A stretch of 64,000 bases of DNA from an uncultured Flavobacteriales bacterium (GCA_937973555.1 CALJKL010000079.1:15778-79777); one strand, 5' to 3'. Positions 1-9,493 are shown, numbered from the stretch's first letter. The notes: generated from the letters alone by a model not told the origin. Numbers and translations are program-made.

Positions 1-212
1 ATTTCAACATCCATATTCTGTCCATTTATCTTTAATATGTTTCCATTAAATTGATATTCAATAAAACTAGAAAATAATGGATGATTTATTTCCAATAAAT
101 TACCATTAGAATATCTAATTTTTTCTAATATCCAATTTCCTTGTAATTTTTCGGACTGCCCAAAACTAAAACAATAGAAAATTATAAAAAATAAAGAAAT
201 GGTGTTTCTCAT
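1..212 (-). CDS. Secreted hypothetical protein, 3' end outside window
   Basis: Reading the minus strand from an ATG at 212 gives an open frame to the window edge (70 codons, no stop). It begins MRNTISLFFIIFYCFSFGQ, a typical signal peptide with cleavage likely near FGQ. A segment follows beginning SEKLQGNWILEKI, the G-x-W pattern seen at the start of lipocalin-like secreted proteins of Bacteroidota. The C-terminus is missing, so the family is not certain. It lies just downstream of kbl on the same strand with a 13-base gap (stop of kbl at 226), so the two could be co-transcribed. The function is unknown. Confidence 0.6.
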   Translation of the reverse strand, partial: MRNTISLFFIIFYCFSFGQSEKLQGNWILEKIRYSNGNLLEINHPLFSSFIEYQFNGNILKINGQNMDVE

Positions 213-225
213 ATAAACTTTTTAT

Positions 226-1422
226 TTAAGAAATAACCCCCAATTCTTTCCCCACCTTCTCGAAAGCGGCAATCGCTTTATCCAGATGCGCTCTGCTGTG
301 TGCTGCAGACAACTGAACTCTTATTCTCGCCTTTCCTTTTGGTACTACAGGATAGAAGAATCCTATCACATAGATGCCTTCCTCCATCATTTTTTCTGCA
401 AACACCTGAGACAACTTGGCATCGTACAACATTACTGGTACTATAGCCGCATCTCCATCAGGAATATCAAAGCCTTTGGCTTTCATTTGAGTACGGAAAT
501 AAGAAGCATTTTCCATCACTTGATCTCTTAAAGTGGTATCATCCGAAATCATTTCCAAAACCTTCAAAGCCGCTCCTACAATACCGGGTGCTAATGAATT
601 GGAAAACAAATAAGGACGAGAACGCTGTCTCAACAAATCGATGATTTCTTTTTTTCCGGAGGTAAATCCACCCAAGGCTCCGCCCAAGGCTTTTCCTAAG
701 GTAGAAGTGATGATGTCTACCCTACCCATTACTTCATTGTGCTCGTGGGTTCCTCTACCGGTTTTCCCGATGAATCCCGTGGCATGAGAATCGTCTATCA
801 TTACCAAAGCATCATATTTTTCGGCTAAATCACAAACGCCTTTCAGGTCTGCTACAATACCGTCCATTGAGAAAACCCCATCCGTCACGATGATTTTGAA
901 ACGATGATTTTGTTTAGAAGCCTCTATCAATTGTGCTTCCAAATCTTCCATATTGTTGTTTTTGTATCGATATCTAGACGACTTACACAACCTTACCCCA
1001 TCAATGATGGAAGCATGGTTCAGTTCATCAGAAATAATACAATCTTCTTCAGTAAACAAAGGCTCGAAAACTCCTCCATTGGCATCAAAACAAGCAGCAT
1101 AGAGAATGGTATCTTCTGTCCCTAAAAAAGATGAAATGTTAGCTTCCAACTCTTTATGAATATCCTGAGTACCACAAATAAAACGCACCGATGACATGCC
1201 ACATCCATGGCTTGCAACAGCCTCTTGAGAAGCCTTCATCACTTCCGGATGATTAGACAATCCCAAATAATTGTTGGCACAGAAATTCAGCAACGTTTTA
1301 CCATTGGCTACAATTTCGGCAGACTGCTGAGAAGTAATAATTCTTTCTCTTTTGTACAGCCCGTCATTTTCAATATTTTGAAGTTCGTTTTGAAGATGTT
1401 TCAAGTATTTTTCAGAAATCAT
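226..1422 (-). CDS. kbl: Glycine C-acetyltransferase (2-amino-3-ketobutyrate CoA ligase)
   Basis: A cytoplasmic PLP enzyme that splits 2-amino-3-oxobutyrate with CoA into glycine and acetyl-CoA, the second step of threonine breakdown by the dehydrogenase route. The 398-residue protein has the alpha-oxoamine synthase layout: NFCANNYLGL near 46-55, the DDSHATG motif near 210-216, and the PLP lysine K244 in TSTLGKALGG. K244 is the same number as in the E. coli enzyme. The ATG at 1422 is chosen over a longer frame reaching 1470, because the extra 16 residues run through the -7 element (1445-1452) and the dacB terminator. No threonine dehydrogenase gene is adjacent. Serine palmitoyltransferase is a related alternative, but the length and motifs fit Kbl better. 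Confidence 0.93.
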   Translation of the reverse strand: MISEKYLKHLQNELQNIENDGLYKRERIITSQQSAEIVANGKTLLNFCANNYLGLSNHPEVMKASQEAVASHGCGMSSVRFICGTQDIHKELEANISSFLGTEDTILYAACFDANGGVFEPLFTEEDCIISDELNHASIIDGVRLCKSSRYRYKNNNMEDLEAQLIEASKQNHRFKIIVTDGVFSMDGIVADLKGVCDLAEKYDALVMIDDSHATGFIGKTGRGTHEHNEVMGRVDIITSTLGKALGGALGGFTSGKKEIIDLLRQRSRPYLFSNSLAPGIVGAALKVLEMISDDTTLRDQVMENASYFRTQMKAKGFDIPDGDAAIVPVMLYDAKLSQVFAEKMMEEGIYVIGFFYPVVPKGKARIRVQLSAAHSRAHLDKAIAAFEKVGKELGVIS

Positions 1423-1444
1423 TGTTTTAGATTTTAGTTGAACA

Positions 1445-1452
1445 CAAAAATA
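1445..1452 (-). promoter_or_regulatory. -7 element before kbl
   Basis: The minus strand reads TATTTTTG, a full match to the Bacteroidota -7 consensus TAnnTTTG. It lies 22 bases before the kbl ATG, which predicts a leader of about 18 bases. No TTG is seen at the usual -33 distance. The element touches the A-run of the dacB terminator. Confidence 0.45.
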
Positions 1453-1478
1453 ATAAAAAAAGCGCTCCAAGAGCGCTT
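1450..1478 (-). terminator. Intrinsic terminator after dacB
   Basis: An 8-bp stem AAGCGCTC/GAGCGCTT (1460-1467 and 1471-1478) with a CAA loop is bordered on its low-coordinate side by an A-rich run, which is a T-run on the minus transcript. It lies 23 bases past the dacB stop, the expected place for its terminator, and insulates kbl. Confidence 0.75.
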
Positions 1479-1500
1479 ATAAATGAATATTTTCTAGGAT

Positions 1501-2943
1501 TTACAAATCTACCACCGGTTCTAGCAATAGTTCCATTTTATGTTTTATCTGGTCTACTGAGCCCGAATAATTATTAATGAGCAAAGAAAACGTAAGCATC
1601 CTTCCGCTTCTGGTCTTGATGTAACCTGCCAAACATTTAACTGCATTAAGGGTTCCTGTTTTGGCAAAAATCTGACCGTAGTTGTTGCTGGTTTTGAACA
1701 TTCTTCTCAGAGTACCTGTTTCACCGGCAATAGGAAGAGATTTCAGGAAATCGTCATAATATTTTTCCTTCATCACTTCGGTTAAAAATTTAGCCTGAGA
1801 AATAGGTCTTACTTTATTTCCACGAGAAAGTCCGCTTCCATCTACCAAAGACAATCCATCAAAATCATATTTCTTTTCCTGTAAGTGTCTCACGATGGTT
1901 TCCCTGCCTGACTCTAAAGAAACATTTCCAGTTTTATAAAAACCTACGGTCTTTAGCAAAGCCTCTGCCAAAGCATTATCCGAATGTTGATTAGTATAGT
2001 AGATAATATCTACCATGGTAGGCGAAGAATATTTGGCTAAAAACTGTCTTTCTTCAGGATTAGGGTCGGTAACTCTTGTCATCACCTTCCCGGAAATAGG
2101 GATTCTGCTTTTCACCAAACCTGCTCTCAAGGTATTGGCTAATGTAGAAGGAGCAGCAGGCAATGTGGTAATTAGGTTATTGGCTTCAAATTTTTCTGTG
2201 AAAGCCATTTTATGAGTAGAAGGAGATACGTAAAAATATCTTCTAGAAGTATCAAAAACAGACTTGGCTTTAATGGCCACCTTTTCATTTTTAGGGTCTA
2301 TGGTATTGGTATTGCCCACAGGAAGGTAGTAATTGTTGTGCTCTATCCACACAATTTTTTCCGGCAATTCTAATCTCACATCCTGGAAAACGGCCGTTTC
2401 TACAATAATGTCTCCCGTAATTTTTTTGATGCCAGCTTCAGAAATTTTTGAAATATAATCGGCTACAATTTCACTATTAGACTTAGCCCCCGCTTTTCCC
2501 GTACTCATAGAAGGGTCTCCACTACCTATGATGTATAGATTTCCATTAAGGGTACCTGTTTCATCTATGGTTCCGGAATATTCTAATTGGGTAATCCATC
2601 TGAATCTACCTCCCAAGAGCGCCATAGAGGCATCAGTAGAAAGCAGTTTGGTGGTAGACGCCGGGATAAGTGGCGTGTTTTCGTTATAGCCTGTAATCAC
2701 TTGTTTCTTTTGGGTGTCATATACTACAAAGCCCCAATTAGCAACCCTTAGAAGAGGGTCTTTTTTCATGATTTCTATATTCTCTTCCAATTGTTCTTTA
2801 GGAGAAAGCAAGGGTTTTTCAACTGCAGTATTTCCGATATCCGATGGATCAATTTTTATATTTACAGGAACTGAAGTTTGTGCTAGTGCCCATGCTTGAA
2901 GAACAAGAAAAGAACTCACAAATAATTTATTCAGTATTTTCAT
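1501..2943 (-). CDS. dacB: D-alanyl-D-alanine carboxypeptidase/endopeptidase (PBP4 family, S13)
   Basis: A periplasmic low-molecular-weight penicillin-binding protein that trims D-Ala from peptidoglycan stem peptides or cuts D-Ala cross-links. The 480-residue sequence starts with a signal peptide (about 1-22, ending ALAQ). It carries the three serine-peptidase motifs in order: SxxK as S96-T-T-K99, SxN as SDN near residue 328, and KTG in FAKTGTLNAV near 430. The long insert between the first two motifs is typical of the PBP4/S13 class. The ATG at 2943 is preceded by an A-rich Bacteroidota-type leader. The gene stands alone, between priA upstream and a clear terminator downstream. Confidence 0.93.
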   Translation of the reverse strand: MKILNKLFVSSFLVLQAWALAQTSVPVNIKIDPSDIGNTAVEKPLLSPKEQLEENIEIMKKDPLLRVANWGFVVYDTQKKQVITGYNENTPLIPASTTKLLSTDASMALLGGRFRWITQLEYSGTIDETGTLNGNLYIIGSGDPSMSTGKAGAKSNSEIVADYISKISEAGIKKITGDIIVETAVFQDVRLELPEKIVWIEHNNYYLPVGNTNTIDPKNEKVAIKAKSVFDTSRRYFYVSPSTHKMAFTEKFEANNLITTLPAAPSTLANTLRAGLVKSRIPISGKVMTRVTDPNPEERQFLAKYSSPTMVDIIYYTNQHSDNALAEALLKTVGFYKTGNVSLESGRETIVRHLQEKKYDFDGLSLVDGSGLSRGNKVRPISQAKFLTEVMKEKYYDDFLKSLPIAGETGTLRRMFKTSNNYGQIFAKTGTLNAVKCLAGYIKTRSGRMLTFSLLINNYSGSVDQIKHKMELLLEPVVDL

Positions 2944-2986
2944 ATTTCTTTTTAAATAATAATCAGATTTTCAATTATTAACGCCA

Positions 2987-2994
2987 CAAAATTA
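2987..2994 (-). promoter_or_regulatory. -7 element before dacB
   Basis: The minus strand reads TAATTTTG, matching TAnnTTTG, 44 bases before the dacB ATG in the 115-base gap to priA. No good -33 TTG is spaced correctly. Confidence 0.4.
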
Positions 2995-3058
2995 TCAATT
3001 ATTGCAAAACCTGCATCTCCTCTTTCGCTAAAAAAATCATAATTGGAGTTAAATATTG

Positions 3059-5500
3059 TTAAACATCTACAAAAGTATCTAGTTTTATGCTTTTATAGGC
3101 TGTTATCTCGTTGAATTCTTCCAAAGCCTTTAGAATATTTTCTTTGTATTCTTGGTATTTTTTTCCTCTTGGAAGTTTCAACAAGATTTGATATTGATAC
3201 ATCAAATTAATCCTTCCTATAGGCGCTTTTTCTGGACCTAAAATACATTGCATAGGAAGATATTTTTGCAATACAGAACTCATGAACTGGGAAGCTCGGT
3301 TTACCTTTTCTTCTTTACGATGTTTGAGTTCTATTAAAATCAATTTCACATAAGGCGGATACAGAAACTGCTGTCTTTCTTGTAAAAAATGCTGGTACAG
3401 TTTCCCCGGGTCTTGTTCAGAAATCATTGTAAATAATGGATGAGAAGGGTTATAGGTCTGTATAACCACCTTGCCTTTTCCTGAGATTCTCCCTGCCCTT
3501 CCGGAAACCTGAGTAATGAGTTGATATGCTCTTTCTTCGGCTCTAAAATCCTGCACATACAGCATGGCATCCGCTTTAGGAATGGCCACTAATTCTATAT
3601 TATCAAAATCAAGCCCCTTAGAAATCATCTGGGTACCTACAATAATTTCCGCTTCCCCGCTTTCTATCTTTTCGTAAAGCTTTTCGTAGGCAAACTTCTT
3701 GCGCATAGTGTCCACATCCATTCTTTCGATGTGGGCTTCTGTCATAATCTTCTTCAGTTCTTCTTCTACCTGTTCTATGCCCACCCCACGTTCATTGAGA
3801 TTGGTGCTATGGCATTTGGTGCAGAATTTTGGTTTCTGCGCCTTCTGTCCACAATAATGGCACTTCATCTCATTGGAGGCCTTGTGATAAGTCATCACCA
3901 CATCACAATTGCTGCAGTAGTTAACATGTCCACAGCTCTCACACTCTACCACATTGGCATAGCCACGTCTATTGTGCAAAACAATGGTTTGTTTTTTATG
4001 TTGAAGATTTTGGGAAATTTCATCGATAAGATGTTTAGAAAAATGCCCTATCGTTTCTTTGGTTTCTTGCGCCTCCTTGAAGTTGACGATTTCATATTTT
4101 GGCAAGGCTACTTCACCAAATCTTTCGCCCAAGAAAACATATTTCAATTTATCATTTTGAGCCGCGAAATAACTTTCTACAGAAGGCGTGGCGGAGCCCA
4201 AAATCACTTTAGCACCATAAAAAGAGGCCAACACTAGCGCCGCATCTTTGGCATTAAAATAAGGTTTTACTTCTTTTGGTCGGTAGGCACTATCATGCTC
4301 TTCGTCTACAATAATCAACCCGATGTTCTGAAAAGGCAAAAACAAAGCATTGCGCGTACCAATAAGAATTTTAATCTCGTTTCGTTTGATTTTTTTCCAG
4401 ACTTCTACCCTTTCAAAATCGGTAAGTTTTTGATGATAAAACCCTAATGCTTTGCCATATTTTTTTTCGAGACGCTGGGTAATTTGTTTAGTTAAGGCAA
4501 TTTCCGGAAGCAAAAAAAGAACATTTTTGCCACCATCTATCGTCTCTTCTATTTTCTCCAAATAAAGGTGCGTTTTCCCGGAACTCGTTACCCCATGAAG
4601 CAGGCAGTTTTTCCCCTCTTTGAAGCCTTTCTCTATTTCTGTTAAAGCCTTTTTTTGGACATCGGTAAGGCTATCCAATGCTTCTATTTCGCCTTCATAT
4701 CCTTCAATTCTATCCTTCTGCAGGTAATATTCTACAACCAGATATTTCTCCACCAAACCCTTCAAGTGGGATTGATTAAAGATGCCATTTTCAAAGAAAT
4801 GCGCTTTTCTAAGCGGTTGGTTTTCGGTTTGCTGGGCCTGTAAAATCGACAAAAACAAATCTTTTTGTTTGGGCGATTTATTGAGTTTTTGAAGAATCTC
4901 GGCCAAGTTTCCTGTTAAGACTTCTTCTTCAATTTTGAGATACGCAATCTCTTTGACTTTATATTTTTCGAAAATCTGTTCGTCAATCAGAATGTATTGT
5001 TCATCAATGAGCGCATTGATGGTTTTGATGATTTCTTTTTTGGGGATAAAGGCTTCCACCTCCGAAAGGCTGATTAAACTCTTCACCTCCAAAGCTTGCA
5101 ACAGATAGGTTTCATTGGCATCCAATACCTCCCAATCTATCTCTTTGTTGAGGTTTCTCTTTAGGTAGGTTTCACTTTCCAGCTTCAAAGAAGAAGGAAA
5201 GGCAAAGCGGTAGATTTCGCCGATGTTGCAGAGGTAATAGTCTGAAAGCCAATTCCAAAATTGCAGTTGCTCTTCGGGGACAATGGGTTCTGCATCTAAC
5301 AAAGAATGAATTTCTTTAGGGATAAAGGTTTCAGGTTCCTCTTGATGGAGTTCTGCCACAATACCCGTATAGATTTTCTTGCCTCCAAAAGGCACCAAAA
5401 CGCGCATTCCTAAAGCAATTTTAGACAACAACTCTTCCTGAACTTTATAGGTAAAAGTTCCTTTAAGATTTAGCGGAAGAATGATTTCGGCGTATTGCAA
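3059..5500 (-). CDS. priA: Primosomal replication restart helicase PriA
   Basis: An ATP-dependent 3'-5' DNA helicase that reloads the replisome at collapsed forks. The 813-residue protein has an N-terminal 3'-end-binding domain (from MQYAEIILPL). Walker A is GVTSSGKTH near 303-311 and Walker B is IIVDEEHDSAYR. The zinc-binding insert holds paired cysteines (CESCGH, CSNCD, CHYCG, CTKC), followed by the C-terminal helicase lobe with GTQMISKGLDF. The start codon is TTG at 5500; no in-frame ATG fits upstream, and homologues begin at the same strand of the N-terminal domain. A TAAATTTG element lies 31 bases upstream. Large antisense frames here are shadows. Confidence 0.95.
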   Translation of the reverse strand: MQYAEIILPLNLKGTFTYKVQEELLSKIALGMRVLVPFGGKKIYTGIVAELHQEEPETFIPKEIHSLLDAEPIVPEEQLQFWNWLSDYYLCNIGEIYRFAFPSSLKLESETYLKRNLNKEIDWEVLDANETYLLQALEVKSLISLSEVEAFIPKKEIIKTINALIDEQYILIDEQIFEKYKVKEIAYLKIEEEVLTGNLAEILQKLNKSPKQKDLFLSILQAQQTENQPLRKAHFFENGIFNQSHLKGLVEKYLVVEYYLQKDRIEGYEGEIEALDSLTDVQKKALTEIEKGFKEGKNCLLHGVTSSGKTHLYLEKIEETIDGGKNVLFLLPEIALTKQITQRLEKKYGKALGFYHQKLTDFERVEVWKKIKRNEIKILIGTRNALFLPFQNIGLIIVDEEHDSAYRPKEVKPYFNAKDAALVLASFYGAKVILGSATPSVESYFAAQNDKLKYVFLGERFGEVALPKYEIVNFKEAQETKETIGHFSKHLIDEISQNLQHKKQTIVLHNRRGYANVVECESCGHVNYCSNCDVVMTYHKASNEMKCHYCGQKAQKPKFCTKCHSTNLNERGVGIEQVEEELKKIMTEAHIERMDVDTMRKKFAYEKLYEKIESGEAEIIVGTQMISKGLDFDNIELVAIPKADAMLYVQDFRAEERAYQLITQVSGRAGRISGKGKVVIQTYNPSHPLFTMISEQDPGKLYQHFLQERQQFLYPPYVKLILIELKHRKEEKVNRASQFMSSVLQKYLPMQCILGPEKAPIGRINLMYQYQILLKLPRGKKYQEYKENILKALEEFNEITAYKSIKLDTFVDV

Positions 5501-5530
5501 TTTGAAATTTTGGATGAATTTTATCTTTCA

Positions 5531-5538
5531 CAAATTTA
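5531..5538 (-). promoter_or_regulatory. -7 element before priA
   Basis: TAAATTTG on the minus strand matches TAnnTTTG and predicts a leader of about 26 bases to the TTG start of priA. Confidence 0.4.
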
Positions 5539-5570
5539 GTGAAAATAAATTTTGGCTTAAGGGTATACCC

Positions 5571-5595
5571 ACAAAAAAACGGGCAAAAACCCGTT
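5571..5595 (-). terminator. Intrinsic terminator after proline dehydrogenase
   Basis: A stem AACGGG/CCCGTT (5578-5583, 5590-5595) with an A7 run at 5573-5579, which reads as a U-run on the minus transcript. It begins 21 bases past the stop at 5617. Confidence 0.7.
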
Positions 5596-5616
5596 CATAT
5601 TAAGATTTATCAAAAA

Positions 5617-6789
5617 TTATTTTTCTTTTCTTCTGCGTTCTAATTCTTTATTAATCAAAGAAAGCTCTCGCCCGGTTTGTCCTGCTACAGAAGTATTTTC
5701 TTGTGCTCTTCTGGTAAGATATGGCACCACATCTTTTACCGGTCCGTATGGTAAATATTTGGTAACATTGTATTTTTTCTCACCAAGGTAATATGTGATA
5801 TTATCACTCATGCCATACAATTGCCCAAAATGTATGCTTTCATGATCATGAGCCAATCCTTTAGCTTGCATCTTGTCCATGGCCAATTCGGTAGATCTTT
5901 CGTTATGAGTTCCAAAGAAAGCAGAAACTCTATCCAGATTTTCCAAAACAAAATCTACTGCTGCATTATAATTATTGTCAGTAGCTTCTTTAGTAGGCTG
6001 TATAGGATCTGGGTAGCCTTTTTCTTGGGCTCTTTCCCTTTCCTTTTCCATATAAGCACCACGTACAAATTTATATCCTAAAAAGTAATTTCCGGCTTTG
6101 GCTCTTTCCAAATCTGCCGCCAAATATTCTAATCTTCCTGTTCTGTACATCTGAACGGTATTCCAGATATAGGCTTTCTCTTTGTTGAATTTCGCCATCA
6201 TTTCGTTCACCAAATGATCTACAGCATCTTGCATCCACGTTTCTTCTGCATCTATCATCAGAATTACTTTGTTTTCATATGCCATTTGGCATACTTCTTC
6301 ATAACGGGTTCTCACACGCTGCCATTCTTCTTTTTCGGAAGCCGTCAATTCTTTCCCTGCACCGATTTCGGCATACAGATCCAATCTTCCAAAACCTGTA
6401 GGTTTAAAAACCACAAATGGAATCGCAGGATTGCCTACGGCAAATTTTATATTTTCTTTTATTTCTTCACAAGTAATATCAAAAGCTGCCTCTTCTTCTT
6501 TTCCTTCAATAGCATAATCAAAAATGCTCCCAACATGATGGGTATACATCTGTTTTACCACTTTCATACTTTGTTCGCGGGTTTCACCACCACAAAACTG
6601 TTCAAAAAGGGTGTTTTTAACAATACCGGTAACGAACGGAAAATTATTTTTTATGGTACAATTCAAGATATTAATTCCAAAATTAGTGAGAGAAGGATAT
6701 TGTATTGCAGTAAACATCCATTTTGCTTTTTGAAGCTGAGAAGTAGATTTATCAGCAAAAGCAATTTTTGTATCATTGAAAATAGACAT
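5617..6789 (-). CDS. Proline dehydrogenase (monofunctional)
   Basis: An FAD enzyme oxidising L-proline to pyrroline-5-carboxylate and passing electrons to the quinone pool. The 390-residue protein has the PutA/ProDH barrel motifs: VFKPTGFGR, LMIDAEETW, NTVQMYRTGR, YKFVRGAYMEKER and FFGTHNERS. It has only the proline dehydrogenase domain, as in most Bacteroidota, so the P5C dehydrogenase must be encoded elsewhere. The ATG at 6789 is chosen because a -7 element (6808-6815) overlaps the alternative TTG at 6810, which would place that codon upstream of the transcript. A strong terminator follows and no partner gene adjoins. Confidence 0.9.
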   Translation of the reverse strand: MSIFNDTKIAFADKSTSQLQKAKWMFTAIQYPSLTNFGINILNCTIKNNFPFVTGIVKNTLFEQFCGGETREQSMKVVKQMYTHHVGSIFDYAIEGKEEEAAFDITCEEIKENIKFAVGNPAIPFVVFKPTGFGRLDLYAEIGAGKELTASEKEEWQRVRTRYEEVCQMAYENKVILMIDAEETWMQDAVDHLVNEMMAKFNKEKAYIWNTVQMYRTGRLEYLAADLERAKAGNYFLGYKFVRGAYMEKERERAQEKGYPDPIQPTKEATDNNYNAAVDFVLENLDRVSAFFGTHNERSTELAMDKMQAKGLAHDHESIHFGQLYGMSDNITYYLGEKKYNVTKYLPYGPVKDVVPYLTRRAQENTSVAGQTGRELSLINKELERRRKEK

Positions 6790-6807
6790 ACTTATATATT
6801 TGATGCC

Positions 6808-6815
6808 CAAATTTA
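6808..6815 (-). promoter_or_regulatory. -7 element deciding the proline dehydrogenase start
   Basis: TAAATTTG on the minus strand matches TAnnTTTG. Predicted initiation near 6803 leaves a leader of about 14 bases to the ATG at 6789 and excludes the longer TTG frame at 6810. Confidence 0.5.
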
Positions 6816-6982
6816 CTAATTGTACAGCAATTGGAAAAAGAAAATTTAATCATATTTATTTATTGAAAAAACATGGATAAAAAAAAGAATTAATGTTTTA
6901 TTCAAAAGATATTTTTCTGACATAAATAACCCGAAATAGATAAAACAACCTGGTTTTTTTTAAATAATTGATATTTTTTTCT

Positions 6983-6990
6983 TAAATTTG
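6983..6990 (+). promoter_or_regulatory. -7 element before the TonB-dependent receptor
   Basis: TAAATTTG (TAnnTTTG), 23 bases before the ATG at 7014. No well-spaced TTG is present. The 224-base gap between the divergent proline dehydrogenase and receptor genes is otherwise AT-rich, with nothing else recognised. Confidence 0.45.
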
Positions 6991-7013
6991 CTCTTATTTA
7001 AAAAAATAAAAGT

Positions 7014-9443
7014 ATGAAAATTAAAAAAATTACTGTTGCAGCACTTTTTTTCAGTGCAGTATTGGCATATGGCCAAAAGCAAAATGTAATAAATGATACA
7101 CTGAAGGCTGAAAAAAACATTCAAGATGTTGTTCTTACAGGAACTCGAAATAAAAAAAGAACGGTCATTAACTCTGCGGTTCCTGTAGATGTAATCGAGG
7201 TAAAGCAATTGAGCCAAAGTACAGGACAGGTGGAAGTAAACCAACTGTTACAGTTTTCTGCACCTTCATTCAACTCTAATAAACAAAGTGGATCAGATGG
7301 CGCCGATGCTGTAGATCCTGCTACATTAAGAGGTCTTGGACCAGACCAAACTTTGCTTTTGGTAAATGGAAAAAGATACCACCAGTCTTCTTTGGTAAAC
7401 CTTTTTGGAACAAGAGGAAGAGGAAATACTGGTTCTGACATGAACACTATTCCTGTTGCTGCCATCAAAAAAATTGAAGTTTTAAGAGACGGCGCAGCCG
7501 CACAATATGGTTCTGATGCTATTGCCGGAGTTATCAATGTTATTTTAAATGACAGAAACAAGGGCACAGAAGTTAATGCTTTTTATGGCCTTAATGTTTT
7601 TAAAAGCCCAGGTAACAACGATGTAGTTTCTGATAAAAAACTAGATGGAAATACTTTGGATGTAAGTGTAAATACCGGAACATCTATTGGTAAAAAAGGT
7701 GGTTTTGCTAATCTTACATTAGATTTCGTCAATAAGGATTATGCCATTAGAAATGCAAATCCAGATAAATTTGATGCACCAAGACAACGCTTTGGTGATG
7801 CTGCCGCTAAAAACGTATATGCTTTTTTGAATTCTGAAATCCCTTTGTCTGATGCGGTGAAGTTTTACAACAATTCAGGATTTTCTTACAGAAATACCAA
7901 AGCATATGCCTGGACTAGAAGTGCAGACGCAGACGGTAACATCCCAGCCATCTACCCTAATGGTTTTAACCCAATAGAAAATTCTAAAATATATGACTTT
8001 ACTTTCAACAATGGTTTGAAATTTAAGGTTTCTGATTGGGATGTAGATTTCTACAATGCTTTAGGAAACAACAGCTTCCATTATGATATTACCCATACCC
8101 TTAATGCAACTTTAGGCAGCAAATCTAAAACTTCGTTTGATGCTGGTGGGCATTCTCTTTTACAGAATACTACCGGATTTAATGCTTCTAAAAGCTATAG
8201 CGTTTTAGAAGGTTTAAACGTAGCTTTTGGATCTGAATTTAGATATGAAAAATTCAACATTAATAAAGGAGAAGAAGCTTCATATGCCGCTTATGATATC
8301 AATGGACATATAGTTACTGCCTCTACAGCTTCTAATTTATTGGTAACCAATCCGCTTTCTGGAAACGTAAGACCTGCAGGTTCACAAGGCTTCCCAGGAT
8401 ATTCTCAAAACGTAGGAAAAAGCAGAAACAACTTTGCTGCTTATGTAGATACCGAATTGGATGTAACCAAAAACTGGATGGTTTCCGGAGCTGTACGTTA
8501 TGAAAACTACAACGATTTCGGAAGCACCTTAAACGGAAAATTTGCCACCAGATATGCCATCACACCTCAGTTTGCTTTCAGAGGATCAGTTTCTACAGGT
8601 TTCAGAGCGCCTTCTTTGGTACAAAAATATTACAGCTTACAGTTCACCAATTTCCAAGGAGGAGAATTGGTAACCATTCAATTAGCATCTAACGACAGTG
8701 ATTTAGCGAAAAAGGCCGGAATTCCTCAATTGAAAGAAGAAAAATCTGTAAACGGAAGTGCAGGATTTACTTATAACACCGGCAAATTCACTACTACTGT
8801 TGATGGATATTATGTTAAAGTAAAAGATAGAATTGTGCTTTCTGGATATTTCACACCATCAGAAATTCCTTCTTTAACGGTAGATCAGGCTCAGTTCTTT
8901 GCCAATGCTATTGACACCAGAACGAAAGGGGTAGATGTAATCTTAACTTACACAGAAAATATTGGAAGCGGAAAATTATTTGCTACTTTGGCCGGAAACT
9001 ATAATGAAATGGAAATCACAAAAATCCATACTCCAGCAAGCCTTGCGGGGCAGGAAGGTGTATTTTTAAGCGCCAGAGAGAAAGCTTTTATTTTGGCCTC
9101 TGCTCCTAAAACTAAAATCAACTTAAACCTTAATTATAAAGTTGACAAATTTACTACAAACCTTCAATTGGTAAGATTTGACAAAGTAACATTAGTGGGC
9201 TATGGTGGAGATACAGATTATCAGGTATACGATCCTAGAATTACTACAGACTTATCATTTGGATATGATTTTTCAAGCAAATTTACATGGGTAGTGGGTG
9301 GTAAAAACATCTTCAACAGATATCCTACTCTACAATATGATCATGTTTCTGCTGGAAATACAGAATCTGGAGGTATTTTTGACCCAGTACAAATGGGATT
9401 CGCAGGAAGACAAGTTTACACTATGTTGACATATAAATTCTAA
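7014..9443 (+). CDS. TonB-dependent outer-membrane receptor
   Basis: An 809-residue outer-membrane beta-barrel with an N-terminal plug that imports a ligand using TonB energy. A signal peptide covers about 1-20 (ending LAYGQ). A TonB-box-like DVVLTGTR segment near 38-45 leads into the plug, which contains LRGLGPDQTLLLVNGKR and EVLRDGAAAQYGSDAIAGVINV. The barrel ends with the aromatic C-terminus TMLTYKF. There is no N-terminal carboxypeptidase-like domain and no SusD partner, so it is not a SusC-type glycan porter. It is more like an iron, cobalamin or peptide receptor, and the ligand cannot be told. It has its own -7 element and terminator, so it is monocistronic. Confidence 0.92.
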   Translation: MKIKKITVAALFFSAVLAYGQKQNVINDTLKAEKNIQDVVLTGTRNKKRTVINSAVPVDVIEVKQLSQSTGQVEVNQLLQFSAPSFNSNKQSGSDGADAVDPATLRGLGPDQTLLLVNGKRYHQSSLVNLFGTRGRGNTGSDMNTIPVAAIKKIEVLRDGAAAQYGSDAIAGVINVILNDRNKGTEVNAFYGLNVFKSPGNNDVVSDKKLDGNTLDVSVNTGTSIGKKGGFANLTLDFVNKDYAIRNANPDKFDAPRQRFGDAAAKNVYAFLNSEIPLSDAVKFYNNSGFSYRNTKAYAWTRSADADGNIPAIYPNGFNPIENSKIYDFTFNNGLKFKVSDWDVDFYNALGNNSFHYDITHTLNATLGSKSKTSFDAGGHSLLQNTTGFNASKSYSVLEGLNVAFGSEFRYEKFNINKGEEASYAAYDINGHIVTASTASNLLVTNPLSGNVRPAGSQGFPGYSQNVGKSRNNFAAYVDTELDVTKNWMVSGAVRYENYNDFGSTLNGKFATRYAITPQFAFRGSVSTGFRAPSLVQKYYSLQFTNFQGGELVTIQLASNDSDLAKKAGIPQLKEEKSVNGSAGFTYNTGKFTTTVDGYYVKVKDRIVLSGYFTPSEIPSLTVDQAQFFANAIDTRTKGVDVILTYTENIGSGKLFATLAGNYNEMEITKIHTPASLAGQEGVFLSAREKAFILASAPKTKINLNLNYKVDKFTTNLQLVRFDKVTLVGYGGDTDYQVYDPRITTDLSFGYDFSSKFTWVVGGKNIFNRYPTLQYDHVSAGNTESGGIFDPVQMGFAGRQVYTMLTYKF

Positions 9444-9464
9444 GAATTTATTTTTCATAAAAAC

Positions 9465-9493
9465 AAAGCACACCTCCAAAAGGTGTGCTTTTT
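9465..9493 (+). terminator. Intrinsic terminator after the TonB-dependent receptor
   Basis: A 9-bp stem AGCACACCT/AGGTGTGCT (9467-9475, 9481-9489) with a CCAAA loop is followed by T5. A frame extension of aroB back to 9483 would start inside this hairpin and is therefore rejected. Confidence 0.85.

Noticed and set aside
1423..1470. N-terminal extension of kbl
   Set aside because: It passes through the -7 element and dacB terminator; the family length and Lys244 number fit the ATG at 1422.
3731..4237. 168-codon plus-strand frame inside priA
   Set aside because: Antisense shadow of the zinc-binding and helicase region of PriA; no family features and no promoter.
6214..6819. 201-codon plus-strand frame inside proline dehydrogenase
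   Set aside because: Composition is Phe/Cys/His-rich, as expected for an antisense frame of an AT-rich gene; the sense gene is certain.
6960..7244. 94-codon minus-strand frame over the TonB receptor promoter
   Set aside because: Antisense to the receptor signal peptide and its leader; low-complexity Cys/Ile/Phe-rich.
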